Origin: Pseudomonadota bacterium
Lineage (GTDB): Bacteria; Pseudomonadota; Gammaproteobacteria; Burkholderiales; Burkholderiaceae_B
DNA length: 64,000 bases
Assembly (NCBI GenBank): GCA_023423975.1
Contig: JAFAEO010000001.1
Location: forward strand, 248,001 to 312,000
Reading direction: 5' to 3'
Positions 43,057-52,327 of the stretch are shown here, piece by piece. Position 1 is the stretch's first letter, and every line of letters begins with the position of its first letter. The translations under genes and the position numbers were made by a program. The notes beneath the pieces are model-generated. The model worked only from the letters and a program-made list of their open reading frames with translations. It was not told where the DNA came from and did no database searches.

Positions 43057-44106
43057 ATGGGCGTTTTGCAACGCATCGTCGAAACGGCGAAAGCCGCCCC
43101 GAAACGCATCGTGTTGTGCGAAGCCCAGGATCCGCGCGTGCTTGAAGCGGCAATACGGGCCCACCGGGACCGTATTGCCGATGTCATCATGGTGGGCGAT
43201 CCGGCGCAAGTCGCCGCGACCGCCAGCCAGCACGGCCTGGATATCTCGGGCATAACCATTACCGATCCGGCAACCAGCCAAGCACGTGAACGCTATGCGC
43301 AGCAGCTGTGCCATTTGCGCGCGAAAAAAGGCATGACGCTGCAACAAGCTCAGCAAGCCATTGCACAACCGCTGTGCTTTGCCAATCTCATGCTGCAAAT
43401 GGGCGATGCCGACGGCTCGGTGGCCGGCGCCGTTCACACGACTGCAGATGTGGTGCGCACCGCACTTCAGGTGGTAGGCGCCAGTGTCTCTGCCGGCAGC
43501 ATCGTATCCAGTTTTTTCCTGATGATTTTTGAACACGAACACCACCCGACCAAGGGAGGCATGATTTTTTCCGATTGCGGCCTGGTCATTGATCCGGACG
43601 CACAACAGCTGGCACGAATTGCCCTGGACTCGGCAAAAAGCGCGAGCGCGCTGCTGGGCGAAGCGCCACGCATTGCCATGTTATCGTTCTCGACGCTGGG
43701 AAGTGCACAACATGTCAACGTAACCAAGGTCCAGCAAGCCACCAGTCTGGTCAGACAGGCGCAGCCCGATCTGCTGATCGACGGCGAAGTACAGCTGGAT
43801 GCGGCCATTATTCCCGACATTGCCTCGCGCAAACTCAGTGATTCGCAGGTTCACGGACGAGCCAATGTGTTGATTTTTCCGGACCTGAATGCCGGCAATA
43901 TCGGCTATAAGCTTGCAGAAAGACTGGGGGGCGCCATCGCCGTCGGCCCGCTGCTGCAGGGATTGAACAAACCGGCCAATGATCTGTCGCGCGGATGTAG
44001 TGCCGACGACGTTTACAATGTGATTGCCGTCACTTGCGTACAGGCACAACAACAGCAACAGCAAACCGGCACCGCTCAATTATCGTCGGTGTCCGCCGGC
44101 CAGTAA
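43057..44106 (+). CDS. pta: Phosphate acetyltransferase
   Basis: The product is 349 aa, the short single-domain form of Pta. It converts acetyl phosphate from Xsc and CoA to acetyl-CoA. Landmarks are IVLCEAQDPRVLEAAIRAHRD near 18, CFANLMLQMGDADGSVAGAVHTTADVVRTALQVVG near 110-145, MIFSDCGLVIDPDA near 170 and FPDLNAGNIGYKLAERLGG near 272. The C-terminus is extended by a Gln-rich run (QAQQQQQQTGTAQ). A clear AGGAG stands upstream of the ATG at 43057; the frame from 42931 overlaps xsc and is rejected. It is co-transcribed with xsc and ends 27 bases into the convergent cobT gene. Confidence 0.94.
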   Translation: MGVLQRIVETAKAAPKRIVLCEAQDPRVLEAAIRAHRDRIADVIMVGDPAQVAATASQHGLDISGITITDPATSQARERYAQQLCHLRAKKGMTLQQAQQAIAQPLCFANLMLQMGDADGSVAGAVHTTADVVRTALQVVGASVSAGSIVSSFFLMIFEHEHHPTKGGMIFSDCGLVIDPDAQQLARIALDSAKSASALLGEAPRIAMLSFSTLGSAQHVNVTKVQQATSLVRQAQPDLLIDGEVQLDAAIIPDIASRKLSDSQVHGRANVLIFPDLNAGNIGYKLAERLGGAIAVGPLLQGLNKPANDLSRGCSADDVYNVIAVTCVQAQQQQQQTGTAQLSSVSAGQ

Positions 44107-45789
44107 TCGCGCAATATCGTAAAAGACAGCAGGCGTCAGTGCCTGCTGCAGATCCGCCGCCAGGCTTCTTGGATAATACGAACTCAAATCCAGACCCACA
44201 CCCAGTCCAACAACGTCAATACCCTGGCTGATGGTTTGCCGCACGACTTGTTGCAAGTGGCTGGCCAGATAAAAATCATCGTTAACATGTTGCGTGGCGC
44301 TGTCCATCGGGCAACCGTCTGAGACCACGATCAGGGTGCGTCGCCGGACCGATTGCTCCAGCAGCCGCTGCGAGGCCCACAGCACGGCCTCACCGTCCAC
44401 ACCTTCCCGATACAAATCATGCTTGAGCAATGCCGCGATATCCAGACGCGCGCGCGACCAGCTCGTATCGGCCTGCTTAAACAGCAAATGACATAGTTCA
44501 TTAAGGCGCCCGGGATGAGCCGGCTTGCCCTGGCGCTGCCAGTCTTTCATGGCGCGACCGCCATTCCAGGCGCCGGTTGTAAAACCCAGCAATTCAGTTT
44601 GCACGCCAGCCATGCCCAAAGCCCGTAACAAGGTATCGAGCAACACCGACAAGCGGCGCGCATGCGTGCGCATGGAGCCGGAGCAATCGAGCAAAATGGT
44701 GACGGCCTGATCGACCCGGTCAACGACCTGGTCCTGACGAAATATCCGTGTTTCGGCGGGACTGGCTACCAGCTGGCTGAGCGTACGGCCATCAAGAATG
44801 CCCTCTTCCTGACCAAATACCCAGCCATCGTCCTGCGGCATGCGAAAGATGCGACGAAACAATCTGGCCAGTTGAGCCACCCCGATCGACAATGACGCGC
44901 GATCTTCGTCCATTTGCTGGCGAAACTGCTTGAGCTCTGCGCGCCTTACGCGCGAGGCCGCCGGTTCTACACGATCGTAGCGACGGGTGAATACGCGGTA
45001 ACTGGCCTGGTGCTGATCGAATACCCGGCTTTGCCCGAACGGCGCTACATCAAACCCTTCTTCTGGTTGCGCATCCGGCGTGAGCAGCAGGGAAAACAGC
45101 GAGCGGCTGTTTTTCTCGGAATCATTCTGTCGGCGATCCAGCGCGATTTCCGCCGCCAGATTCAGGCTGACCTTCTCGGCAAGCCGCGCCGCCATCACAG
45201 CGTAGGCGGCCTGATCATTGCGCAGACGGCGCAAGGCATGCAGCTCATGCCCTACTTCAGCTGCCATACCGGCGCGCGTGGCCTCCAGCAGATCCTGCTG
45301 CGCTTCGCTAAGCACTCCCCCGGTTACTCTTGACCACACAGTCAGCATGACGGTAAACAGCAAGATGCCCAGGCTGGACTCGATCAAGGCCGAATGTTCA
45401 AACGCCTCGGCCCAGGCACGAAAACGCGTCTGCACATTAGCCTGCACCCCTGGCCATTCTGAAGCGACCGTCGCCTCCAGGCGCACCTGTTCGAAAAAAT
45501 CATAGAGCAGCCGGGCGGTCTCATCTTGCGGACATGCCTGTTCATAGATTATCGGATCACAGGCAAGCAGACGCAAGGCCAGACCATCGGCCACGGCACG
45601 AAAATCCCGAAAAGTCTGATTGTCGGGATCCAGCCGCAGATGCGGCGCCAACACCGGCACCAGACTGTCATCCAGATACAGCCTGCCCTTTCTGAAATGC
45701 GCATTGGTGCGCCCGCTGATGGCACGCACGGCAGCGCCGCACAATTCGTCGGTATGCTGTTGGAATATGCTGTGCGCAATATCGTTCAC
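44080..45789 (-). CDS. cobT: Cobaltochelatase CobT-like VWA protein
   Basis: The product is 569 aa. The N-terminal half is the CobT domain (AISGRTNAHFRKGRLYLDD, RLLYDFFEQVRLEATVASEWPG) and the C-terminal half is a von Willebrand A domain with the metal-binding DCSGSMRTHARRLSV near 376. The acidic middle segment usual in CobT appears short. With CobS it forms the chaperone/ATPase part of aerobic cobaltochelatase, but CobN, which binds the porphyrin, is not in the window. It overlaps cobS by four bases (ATGA) and pta by 27. An alternative is a MoxR-VWA pair that activates some other metal enzyme. Confidence 0.87.
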   Translation of the reverse strand: MNDIAHSIFQQHTDELCGAAVRAISGRTNAHFRKGRLYLDDSLVPVLAPHLRLDPDNQTFRDFRAVADGLALRLLACDPIIYEQACPQDETARLLYDFFEQVRLEATVASEWPGVQANVQTRFRAWAEAFEHSALIESSLGILLFTVMLTVWSRVTGGVLSEAQQDLLEATRAGMAAEVGHELHALRRLRNDQAAYAVMAARLAEKVSLNLAAEIALDRRQNDSEKNSRSLFSLLLTPDAQPEEGFDVAPFGQSRVFDQHQASYRVFTRRYDRVEPAASRVRRAELKQFRQQMDEDRASLSIGVAQLARLFRRIFRMPQDDGWVFGQEEGILDGRTLSQLVASPAETRIFRQDQVVDRVDQAVTILLDCSGSMRTHARRLSVLLDTLLRALGMAGVQTELLGFTTGAWNGGRAMKDWQRQGKPAHPGRLNELCHLLFKQADTSWSRARLDIAALLKHDLYREGVDGEAVLWASQRLLEQSVRRRTLIVVSDGCPMDSATQHVNDDFYLASHLQQVVRQTISQGIDVVGLGVGLDLSSYYPRSLAADLQQALTPAVFYDIARLLAGGHRR

Positions 45790-46766
45790 GTCAGCATGGT
45801 ACCCATGAATGCTTCTGGCAGTTCCTGCTCGAAGCAGCGCTGATAATATTCGGCAATCAGTTCTTTTTCTGCGTCATCACACTTGTTCAGAAATGACAAG
45901 CGAAATGCCAGACCGGTATCGCCGAAGATCTGGCGATTCTCTGCCCAGGTAATCACGGTGCGAGGCGACATGAGCACAGAAATATCGCCTGCTTCAAACC
46001 CCTTGCGCGTAAGGTTAGCCAGATCCACCATCTTGCGAATTGTCTGGCGTCCTTGTGGATTATCCATTTGCGGCACCCTGGCCGCGGTAATCTGCACCTC
46101 GTCCTCGGGCTGCAGATAATTGAGGGCAGCGACAATATTCCAGCGGTCTAATTGCGCATGATTGAGCGATTGGGTGCCATGATACAGGCCGTTCAAATTG
46201 CCCAACCCCAGCGTATTGGCAGTCGCAAACAGTCTGAAATGGGCATGCGGGGCAATGCTGCGGTTCTGGTCCAGGAGCATGAAATGACCGTTGCGCTCCA
46301 GAATCCGCTGAATCACAAACATGACATCGGGCCGACCAGCATCGTATTCGTCAAAGATCAGCGCCATGGGTTGCTGCAACGCCCAGGGCAGAATCCCTTC
46401 CTGAAACTCGGTAACCTGGCGCCCCTCGCGCAACACGATGGTGTCCTTGCCGACCAGGTCCAGGCGGCTGATATGACCGTCCAGGTTGACCCGCACGCAA
46501 GGCCAGTTCAACCTGGCGGCCACCTGTTCGATATGCGTGGACTTGCCGGTGCCGTGCAGGCCCTGAATCAATACCCGCCGGTTCTGAATGAAGCCGGCCA
46601 GGATGGCAAGCGTGACATCATGATTGAAATGATAGGCTGTGTCGATTTCCGGCACATGGTCCGTGGGCTCGCAAAACGCGGGCACGGTCAGGTCAGTATC
46701 AAGGCCGAACACGTCCCTGACGGAAATTTCGCGCACGGCGCGGGGTGAGTCTTGCGGGGTGGTCAT
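45786..46766 (-). CDS. cobS: Cobaltochelatase CobS-like AAA+ ATPase
   Basis: The product is 326 aa. Walker A is LIQGLHGTGKSTHIEQVAARL near 66, Walker B is MALIFDEYDAGRPDVMF near 133, and a sensor region follows in FRLFATANTLGLGNLNGLY near 170. This is the standard AAA+ CobS form, close to the MoxR family, and the size fits CobS. The ATG at 46766 has GGAGG upstream; the frame to 46805 adds only 13 residues. It precedes cobT with a 4-base overlap and starts 54 bases after the IclR gene's stop. Function in cobalamin synthesis is not proven without CobN. Confidence 0.88.
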   Translation of the reverse strand: MTTPQDSPRAVREISVRDVFGLDTDLTVPAFCEPTDHVPEIDTAYHFNHDVTLAILAGFIQNRRVLIQGLHGTGKSTHIEQVAARLNWPCVRVNLDGHISRLDLVGKDTIVLREGRQVTEFQEGILPWALQQPMALIFDEYDAGRPDVMFVIQRILERNGHFMLLDQNRSIAPHAHFRLFATANTLGLGNLNGLYHGTQSLNHAQLDRWNIVAALNYLQPEDEVQITAARVPQMDNPQGRQTIRKMVDLANLTRKGFEAGDISVLMSPRTVITWAENRQIFGDTGLAFRLSFLNKCDDAEKELIAEYYQRCFEQELPEAFMGTMLT

Positions 46767-46819
46767 GAAGTTCTGCCTCCGTTGCGGATCGCAATGGCGG
46801 ACCACTGCGCGTGAATGAT

Positions 46820-47620
46820 TTACGCTGCCGCGTTGGCTTTTTCAATTTCTGCCAGCGAGTCGGCTGCACGACGCAATACCGGCAAAAAGTCCAATGCTTT
46901 TTCGCGGGTAATGCGCATGATGGGAGACTGCGCAGCAATGCCCATGTTGGACTTGCCGCTTTCTCCCGGAACCAGCACGGCAATACAAATGAGCCCGGGC
47001 AAAAACTCTTCGTTGTCCATGGCGTAGCCTTGCCGGCGCACCTGTTCTATTTCCTGTTCGATCGCGTCATAGCGCGTCAGGGTATTCGGGGTATACTGTT
47101 CCAGCGGCGCGGCTTCCAGCAGGCGACGACACTGTGAAGGCGACATTTGCGCAAGAAACAGCTTGCCGCTGGCCGAACAATGCAGCGGCACGCGCGAACC
47201 CGGGTGAAGATAGAACCGAAGCGGCGCGACCGTTTCCACGCGGTCCAGATACAGTACCTCGTTGCCGGTGCAGGCGGTAATGTTGCAGCTTTCACCGATT
47301 TCCTCGACCAGGTGCCGCAATACTGCGCGTCTTGAGCCGTGAATGGTGTTGTTCAGCAGCAGCTTTTCCGCCATCTGGTGCAAGCGACGGCCGGTACTGT
47401 ACTGCCTGCCATCGCCGTCGCGGATAATCAGCCTTGCGCTTTCCAGTTGCTGTAGCATACGGTGCAGGGTTGGCTTGGGAATACCCAGTTCCTCACTCAG
47501 GCTTTGCAGCGAAAAATAACTGTCTTTTTCAGCAATGACCTCAAGAAGCGCAAACAGCCGTAGCGTTGGGGTGTTGCCTTCGACACGTTCAGTTTCGATC
47601 ATATCCATAGAAATCGCCAT
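46820..47620 (-). CDS. IclR family transcriptional regulator
   Basis: The product is 266 aa. Winged helix residues 18-80 (PTLRLFALLEVIAEKD, LSEELGIPKPTLHRMLQQLESARLI) are followed by the ligand domain (NITACTGNEVLYLDRVETVAPL, PLHCSASGKLFLAQMSP, DNEEFLPGLICIAVLVPG). It has no visible ribosome binding site, and a TTTCAA palindrome lies directly upstream, suggesting autoregulation. It stands 47 bases after the TauR gene and 54 bases before cobS. It may control cobST or the taurine cluster; its effector is unknown. It resembles the IclR at 36392 in both protein motifs and operator. Confidence 0.87.
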   Translation of the reverse strand: MAISMDMIETERVEGNTPTLRLFALLEVIAEKDSYFSLQSLSEELGIPKPTLHRMLQQLESARLIIRDGDGRQYSTGRRLHQMAEKLLLNNTIHGSRRAVLRHLVEEIGESCNITACTGNEVLYLDRVETVAPLRFYLHPGSRVPLHCSASGKLFLAQMSPSQCRRLLEAAPLEQYTPNTLTRYDAIEQEIEQVRRQGYAMDNEEFLPGLICIAVLVPGESGKSNMGIAAQSPIMRITREKALDFLPVLRRAADSLAEIEKANAAA

Positions 47621-47623
47621 TTA

Positions 47624-47638
47624 TTTCAAATATTGAAA
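47624..47638. promoter_or_regulatory. TTTCAA palindrome upstream of the IclR gene
   Basis: TTTCAA-ATA-TTGAAA is a perfect 6-bp inverted repeat beginning 4 bases before the start codon at 47620. It matches the sites at 36282-36350, upstream of the first IclR gene. Confidence 0.6.
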
Positions 47639-47666
47639 TAAATTATACCAATAACCGGAATTTTGA

Positions 47667-49232
47667 TCAACGCTTTCTTGAAACCACCGGAAAATGCTGC
47701 GCAACCAGTTCAGCCAGGGTTTTAATGCCAATTGCAATTTTGGGCTCGTCAATGGAACCATAACCAAAACGGATGTAGCGTCGGGCGCCTTTCGATACCC
47801 GGCTGAAAAATACCTCGCCCGGTTCAAGAACAATCCCGTTTTGCAATGCCACCGCCGTCAGCGCAGTGGTGTCGATATGCTCCGGCGCCCTTACCCAGCA
47901 GAATGACCCGCCCGGCGAGGAGATGATCTGAAACGTCGGCAGATACTCCTTTAGCGCATCACGCAGCACCCGTTCGCGCTGACCATAGATTTGTGATTGC
48001 TTGCGCAGAAAGGACTGGTAGTGGCCCAGCGAGACGAACAGGGCAAAGGCCCGTTGCAGAAAAGAAGGAGCATGTCGCAACATCAGCCGTTTCAATGCAC
48101 GCAGCTCGTCCACCAGCGGCTTTGGACCAACGATGAACCCGAGCCGCAGCCCGGGTGCAAATGTCTTTGACAAACTGCCGACATAAATCACACGCCCGTT
48201 CTGATCCAGGCTCTTGAGCGCCGGAAAGGGTTTATCAATAAAGCTGTTTTCAAATTCAAAATCGTCTTCGACAATCACCGTATTGCAGGCATTGGCTTTT
48301 TCAAGAAGCGCCTGGCGCCGCGCCATGGACATCGTGACCCCGGTTGGGCATTGGTGACTTGGCGTGACAAAAATCATGTCCATATCAACAGTAATGCCCT
48401 CTACATCAACACCCTCTTCGTTGACCGATACCGGCACCACGTGACGGGTGCGGCTGGAAAAAATATTACGCGCGTCCGGATAGCCGGGCTCTTCCATGCC
48501 CACTTTGTTGCCCGGCCTGACCAATAGATCTGCCAGCAGATACAACGCGTGCTGAGCCCCCACCGTCACCATGATTTCATCCTTGGTCGCAGAAAAACCC
48601 CGTCGCGGCAGGACCTGGTTCTGGATGGCCGCAATAATCTCCGGGTCATCCATCATGATCAGGTCCTGTGCCCAACTGCGAATGTCGACAATGGACAGCG
48701 CCTTCATGCAGCATTCACGCCATTCGGAAGTGGGGAACAAAGCAGGATCAAACTGACCGTACACAAAGGGATAGGGCTGGGTCTGCCAGTTGGTCGGCTT
48801 ACGGATGTTGCGTTGCTGGCTGGGCCGTGCATGGATGCGTCCGTGCCAGAAATCAGTTTCGTCATCGCCACCGGCGCTGGCGATAATATCGAGCATATTG
48901 CGCTGCTGCGCTGCCTGCCCCACGAAATGACCGCTGCGGTTACGCGTTACCAGATAGCCTTCGCTGACCAGTTCCTGATAAGCAAACACAACCGTATTGC
49001 GCGCCACCTTGAGCGTGTCCGACAGGAAACGGCTGGAAGGCACCGGCGCATCCGGCGTCAGGTGGCCTTGCGTGATGGCGGCCACCAGCATCTGCCGGAT
49101 TCGGCCCTGCAGCCCCAGCGATTCGCTGGTTTCACGAAACAGCTTTTCCCAAAGCAGCGCACTTAAGGCTGCCCGACTGGGTGCGCTGACCTTGTCCGAT
49201 CCAGGACTGACACGTTTTCTGTGGTTACTCAT
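47667..49232 (-). CDS. tauR: MocR/PdxR-type regulator, probable TauR
   Basis: The product is 521 aa. Residues 35-100 are a GntR-type winged helix (IRQMLVAAITQGHLTPDAPVPSSRFLSDTLKVARNTVVFAYQELVSEGYL), and residues 150-510 resemble class I aminotransferases (EEPGYPDARNIF, VTPSHQCPTGVTMSMARRQ, and the PLP-lysine region YVGSLSKTFAPGLRLGF). MocR regulators bind PLP and sense the amine substrate of a neighbouring pathway. It lies between the taurine transporter genes and the IclR gene, and taurine is the likely ligand. I chose the ATG at 49232, with a weak AAGAAA upstream; the frame to 49304 lacks similarity. Confidence 0.85.
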   Translation of the reverse strand: MSNHRKRVSPGSDKVSAPSRAALSALLWEKLFRETSESLGLQGRIRQMLVAAITQGHLTPDAPVPSSRFLSDTLKVARNTVVFAYQELVSEGYLVTRNRSGHFVGQAAQQRNMLDIIASAGGDDETDFWHGRIHARPSQQRNIRKPTNWQTQPYPFVYGQFDPALFPTSEWRECCMKALSIVDIRSWAQDLIMMDDPEIIAAIQNQVLPRRGFSATKDEIMVTVGAQHALYLLADLLVRPGNKVGMEEPGYPDARNIFSSRTRHVVPVSVNEEGVDVEGITVDMDMIFVTPSHQCPTGVTMSMARRQALLEKANACNTVIVEDDFEFENSFIDKPFPALKSLDQNGRVIYVGSLSKTFAPGLRLGFIVGPKPLVDELRALKRLMLRHAPSFLQRAFALFVSLGHYQSFLRKQSQIYGQRERVLRDALKEYLPTFQIISSPGGSFCWVRAPEHIDTTALTAVALQNGIVLEPGEVFFSRVSKGARRYIRFGYGSIDEPKIAIGIKTLAELVAQHFPVVSRKR

Positions 49233-49410
49233 TGCTTTTTTCTTGTAACAGGCCAATGAAGGCGTGATCCGGCACGCGACAGGAATGTCTGTGTGCTGGC
49301 TCACGATAATTTCAAATGCAATAGAAGCTTGCGATTATCCCTGAAACGAACATGGTCGCCATGCAACGGCGACCCATGTCGGCAAATCTGCGGCATGTAC
49401 AGGGTTCGAT

Positions 49411-50238
49411 CTATACTTTGCCCTTCCAGGGCACCATGGCCTTCTCTATATAGCGGATCAGGGCGTCGAAGATAAACGCAAAAAACCCGATAATAATGAT
49501 GCCCATAATGACGGTATCACTGGCCAGATACTGCGCTGCATTCAATACCATGAAACCCAGGCCGCGATCGGCCGCCACCATCTCGGCAGCAACCAGTGTA
49601 CTCCAGCCCACCCCGATACCAATGCGCATGCCCGTGAATATTTCCGGCAAGGCCGACTTCAATATCACATACCAGACAATCTGCCTGTTTGATCCGCCCA
49701 TGGAGTAGGCAGCATGAATCTGCTCCATTGACACCGACTTGACGCCGGCCCTGGCAGCAATTGCCATGGGGGCAAAGATAGCCAGATAGATCAGAAAGAC
49801 CTTGGGAAACTCGCCAATACCGAACCAGATAATGACCAGCGGCAGATAAGCCAGCGGCGGCAAAGGTCGATAAAACTCAATGACTGGATCGAACAGCCCA
49901 CGCGCGACGCGATTGACACCCATCATGATGCCCACAGGGACGGCCGTTAGCAGCGCCAGAAAGAACGCTGAAAACACCCGGGTCAGGCTGGCCACGGTAT
50001 GCTCGATAAGCGTCGCATTGGCAATGCCATCTGTCATACCTACGATGAATTTGTTATACACCGCCACAGGCGACGGCAAAAACAGCGGCTTGACCCAGCC
50101 AAAATACGTAATAATGGACCAGAATATCAGCAATGAAATCGCCGTTGCGATGCTGATGAACACGCTGGCACCAGCCCCCGGGGCTCCATAGACTTGACCC
50201 GGTACGGCAGCTGATCTGCCGAACAGTTTATTAAACAT
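49411..50238 (-). CDS. tauC: Taurine ABC transporter permease
   Basis: The product is 275 aa with six helices. It has the binding-protein-dependent permease pattern: WSIITYFGWVKPLFLPSPVAVYN, the conserved loop AIAARAGVKSVSMEQIHAAYSMGGSNRQIVW near 176 that contacts the ATPase, and LPEIFTGMRIGIGVGWSTLVAAEMVAADRGLGFMV near 200-240. It belongs to the SsuC/TauC group. AAGGAGG stands before the ATG at 50238. It overlaps tauB by 8 bases and is the last gene of the tauX-tauC unit, 178 bases before the TauR start codon. Confidence 0.9.
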   Translation of the reverse strand: MFNKLFGRSAAVPGQVYGAPGAGASVFISIATAISLLIFWSIITYFGWVKPLFLPSPVAVYNKFIVGMTDGIANATLIEHTVASLTRVFSAFFLALLTAVPVGIMMGVNRVARGLFDPVIEFYRPLPPLAYLPLVIIWFGIGEFPKVFLIYLAIFAPMAIAARAGVKSVSMEQIHAAYSMGGSNRQIVWYVILKSALPEIFTGMRIGIGVGWSTLVAAEMVAADRGLGFMVLNAAQYLASDTVIMGIIIIGFFAFIFDALIRYIEKAMVPWKGKV

Positions 50239-51043
50239 GGTGGCCTCCTTCCCGCTCGTCGCTGTAGATGATATTGAGTACCGTCTCACGCATTTCAATG
50301 AACTCGGGACTGGATTTGATTTGCCTTGCGCTTTTTCCTGCCAGGAATTGCCGATTGAACGAAAGCTCGTAGGTATTGGTGATACGGCCCGGCCGCGGTG
50401 ACATCACGATCAGCTTGGATCCCAGAAACAGGGCTTCTTCCACACTGTGCGTGATAAAGAAAAACATTTTGTCCGTCACATCCCATACCTTGAGCAACAG
50501 TTCCTGAATGGTTTCGCGGGTCAGTGCGTCCAGCGCGGCCATGGGCTCATCCATCAGCAGCATGGCCGGATTGCAGGTCAAAATGCGGGCGATACCCACC
50601 CGCTGCTGCATCCCGCCGGAAAGCTGGTAGATCATATGCTGATGAAAATCTTTCAACCCGACCAATTCCAGGTTGCGGGCAGCGATTTCATATCTTTTGG
50701 CTTTCGACACACCCTGCAGCTTCAGTCCGAACTCGGTATTGTCAATAACGTTGAGCCAGGGCAGCAACGCATGCTTCTGAAACACCACGCCCCGATCCGC
50801 GCTGGGGCCTGATATCGGTTGGTTGCCCAGCATGATCGTGCCGGACGAAGGCGACATGAAGCCGGCCAACAGGTTCAGGAAGGTCGTCTTGCCACAGCCG
50901 GAAGCGCCGAGCGCGACCACGAACTCGCCCCGGTCGATTGTGAGGTTGACATCCTTGAGCGCAACAACACGATCATTCTGGCGTATCCCCGGGTACACGA
51001 CATTGACATCTTTTACATACAGATTCTCGGCTACAGTTTGCAT
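50231..51043 (-). CDS. tauB: Taurine ABC transporter ATP-binding protein
   Basis: The product is 270 aa. Walker A is ALGASGCGKTTFLNLLAGF near 43, the signature is YQLSGGMQQRVGIARIL near 134, and Walker B is AMLLMDEPMAALDALTRE near 157. Residues near the N-terminus (YVKDVNVVYPGI) and the switch His in FFITHSVEEALFLGSKL agree with the SsuB/TauB group. It powers uptake with tauC and tauA. The ATG at 51043 has GGAG 9 bases upstream; a GTG at 51058 is the other option. It starts 81 bases after tauA ends. Confidence 0.92.
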   Translation of the reverse strand: MQTVAENLYVKDVNVVYPGIRQNDRVVALKDVNLTIDRGEFVVALGASGCGKTTFLNLLAGFMSPSSGTIMLGNQPISGPSADRGVVFQKHALLPWLNVIDNTEFGLKLQGVSKAKRYEIAARNLELVGLKDFHQHMIYQLSGGMQQRVGIARILTCNPAMLLMDEPMAALDALTRETIQELLLKVWDVTDKMFFFITHSVEEALFLGSKLIVMSPRPGRITNTYELSFNRQFLAGKSARQIKSSPEFIEMRETVLNIIYSDEREGGHHV

Positions 51044-51124
51044 TGCGATGGTCTCCACTACGCTTTCGTTCAGTGACAGGCGGACACCGTCCTCCTGTCA
51101 CGGTTATTGCATCTGCAATTATTT

Positions 51125-52153
51125 TTACTTTGCGGCCTGCTCTGCCCAGCTGGCATTCACAAATCCACTATAGTCAGGCAGCACAGAGTCAATCTGCTTT
51201 TGCTCCTTGAGGAACGCAGCGCTCTCGGTCAGCGCCTTGACGGCACCAGAACCGGCCCCACCGCCCAGCCAGGTTTTCGAAGCCATCTCTTGCGCTGACG
51301 GGAAGACCAGCATTTTCATCGCTTCCAGAATATCCTTTGCATTGCCCCCGATCATCTGGGTAATACCCTTGACTTCAGGACTGCTTTCTGTCCACTTTGC
51401 ACTATTCTGGTTATAGTCGCGGTAAGCATCGGCCATGACTTTGGTATAGGCTTGCATGAATTTCGGATTTTTCTCTGCCCAGGCCTTGTCGACCACAATG
51501 CCATCAAATGTTGGCACGCTGGCCTTGCCCACTTCCTCGGAATCGGTCAGCACCGTTCCGTCTTTAAGCAGCGTCGTCAGCGCAGGAGGCCACACATAGG
51601 CCGCATCGATATCGCCGCGCTGCCAGGCTGCCACGATCTGCGGCGGCTGCATGTTCAGAATACGCACATCCCGCGGATTCATTTTCCACACTTTGCTCAG
51701 TGCGACCAGTAAATGAAAGTGCGATGTGGAAACAAACGGCACGCCAATACGTTTACCCTTGAGGTCTTCCGGTTTGCTGATGCCCGACTCCTTGCGGACC
51801 ACCAATGCTTCGGAATGGCCAATGTTGTCAAGAATCCAGAATAACTGCATATTCACGCCCCGCGTTGCAGCGGCCGCAATCCCGGTAGAACCAAGCACCC
51901 CGATAGGGATGCCGCCGGAGGCCAGAGCGCTGGAAATATCGCCTGCCGAGCTGAACTGGCGCCACTTGACGGTGTAGCCCGCCGCCTTTAGCGGCTCGTC
52001 GAATTTCTTCATCGCGATGGCGGACACATAAGGTCCGACGATCTGTTGATATCCAACGGTCACTTCCTCTTCTGCCACTGCGTGGGCAGACCAGAGAAGC
52101 GCCGTCGCGGTTGCTGAGGTACACAGCAATGTTTTCAGGAACGTTTTTTTCAT
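51125..52153 (-). CDS. tauA: Taurine ABC transporter substrate-binding protein
   Basis: The product is 342 aa. A signal peptide (LKTLLCTSATATALLWSAHAVAEE) precedes a SsuA/TauA-type fold: VTVGYQQIVGPYVSAIAMKKFDEPLKAAG (residues 27-55), WRQFSSAGDISSALASGGIPIGVLGSTGIAAAATRG, and RIGVPFVSTSHFHLLVALSKVWKMNPRDV. The ligand is an alkanesulfonate, with taurine the probable one from context. GGAG precedes the ATG at 52153; the frame to 52228 carries no signal. It lies 174 bases downstream of the SBP_bac_3 gene on the same strand. Confidence 0.9.
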   Translation of the reverse strand: MKKTFLKTLLCTSATATALLWSAHAVAEEEVTVGYQQIVGPYVSAIAMKKFDEPLKAAGYTVKWRQFSSAGDISSALASGGIPIGVLGSTGIAAAATRGVNMQLFWILDNIGHSEALVVRKESGISKPEDLKGKRIGVPFVSTSHFHLLVALSKVWKMNPRDVRILNMQPPQIVAAWQRGDIDAAYVWPPALTTLLKDGTVLTDSEEVGKASVPTFDGIVVDKAWAEKNPKFMQAYTKVMADAYRDYNQNSAKWTESSPEVKGITQMIGGNAKDILEAMKMLVFPSAQEMASKTWLGGGAGSGAVKALTESAAFLKEQKQIDSVLPDYSGFVNASWAEQAAK

Positions 52154-52327
52154 GTTTGACTCCATGAATGGTGGTTTACAACGTTGTAGTAAATGCGCTT
52201 GGTCCACGCGATGTTTTTTTCTATTCAATTATTAATACTGCCATTGCTGCCTGTCTTCCTCCTGTACCACTTACCCCTTTACAGGGCCTCCTCTTATTGC
52301 CGCACGAACCCTTGCCGGTCCGGCTTT

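Noticed and set aside
42198..43259. Long minus-strand frame opposite xsc and pta
   Set aside because: The plus-strand frames carry unmistakable Xsc and Pta motifs; the antisense frame has none and no ribosome binding site.
44039..44072. CAACAG repeat near the end of pta
   Set aside because: It encodes a Gln-rich C-terminal tail; I see no sign of a mobile or phase-variable repeat.
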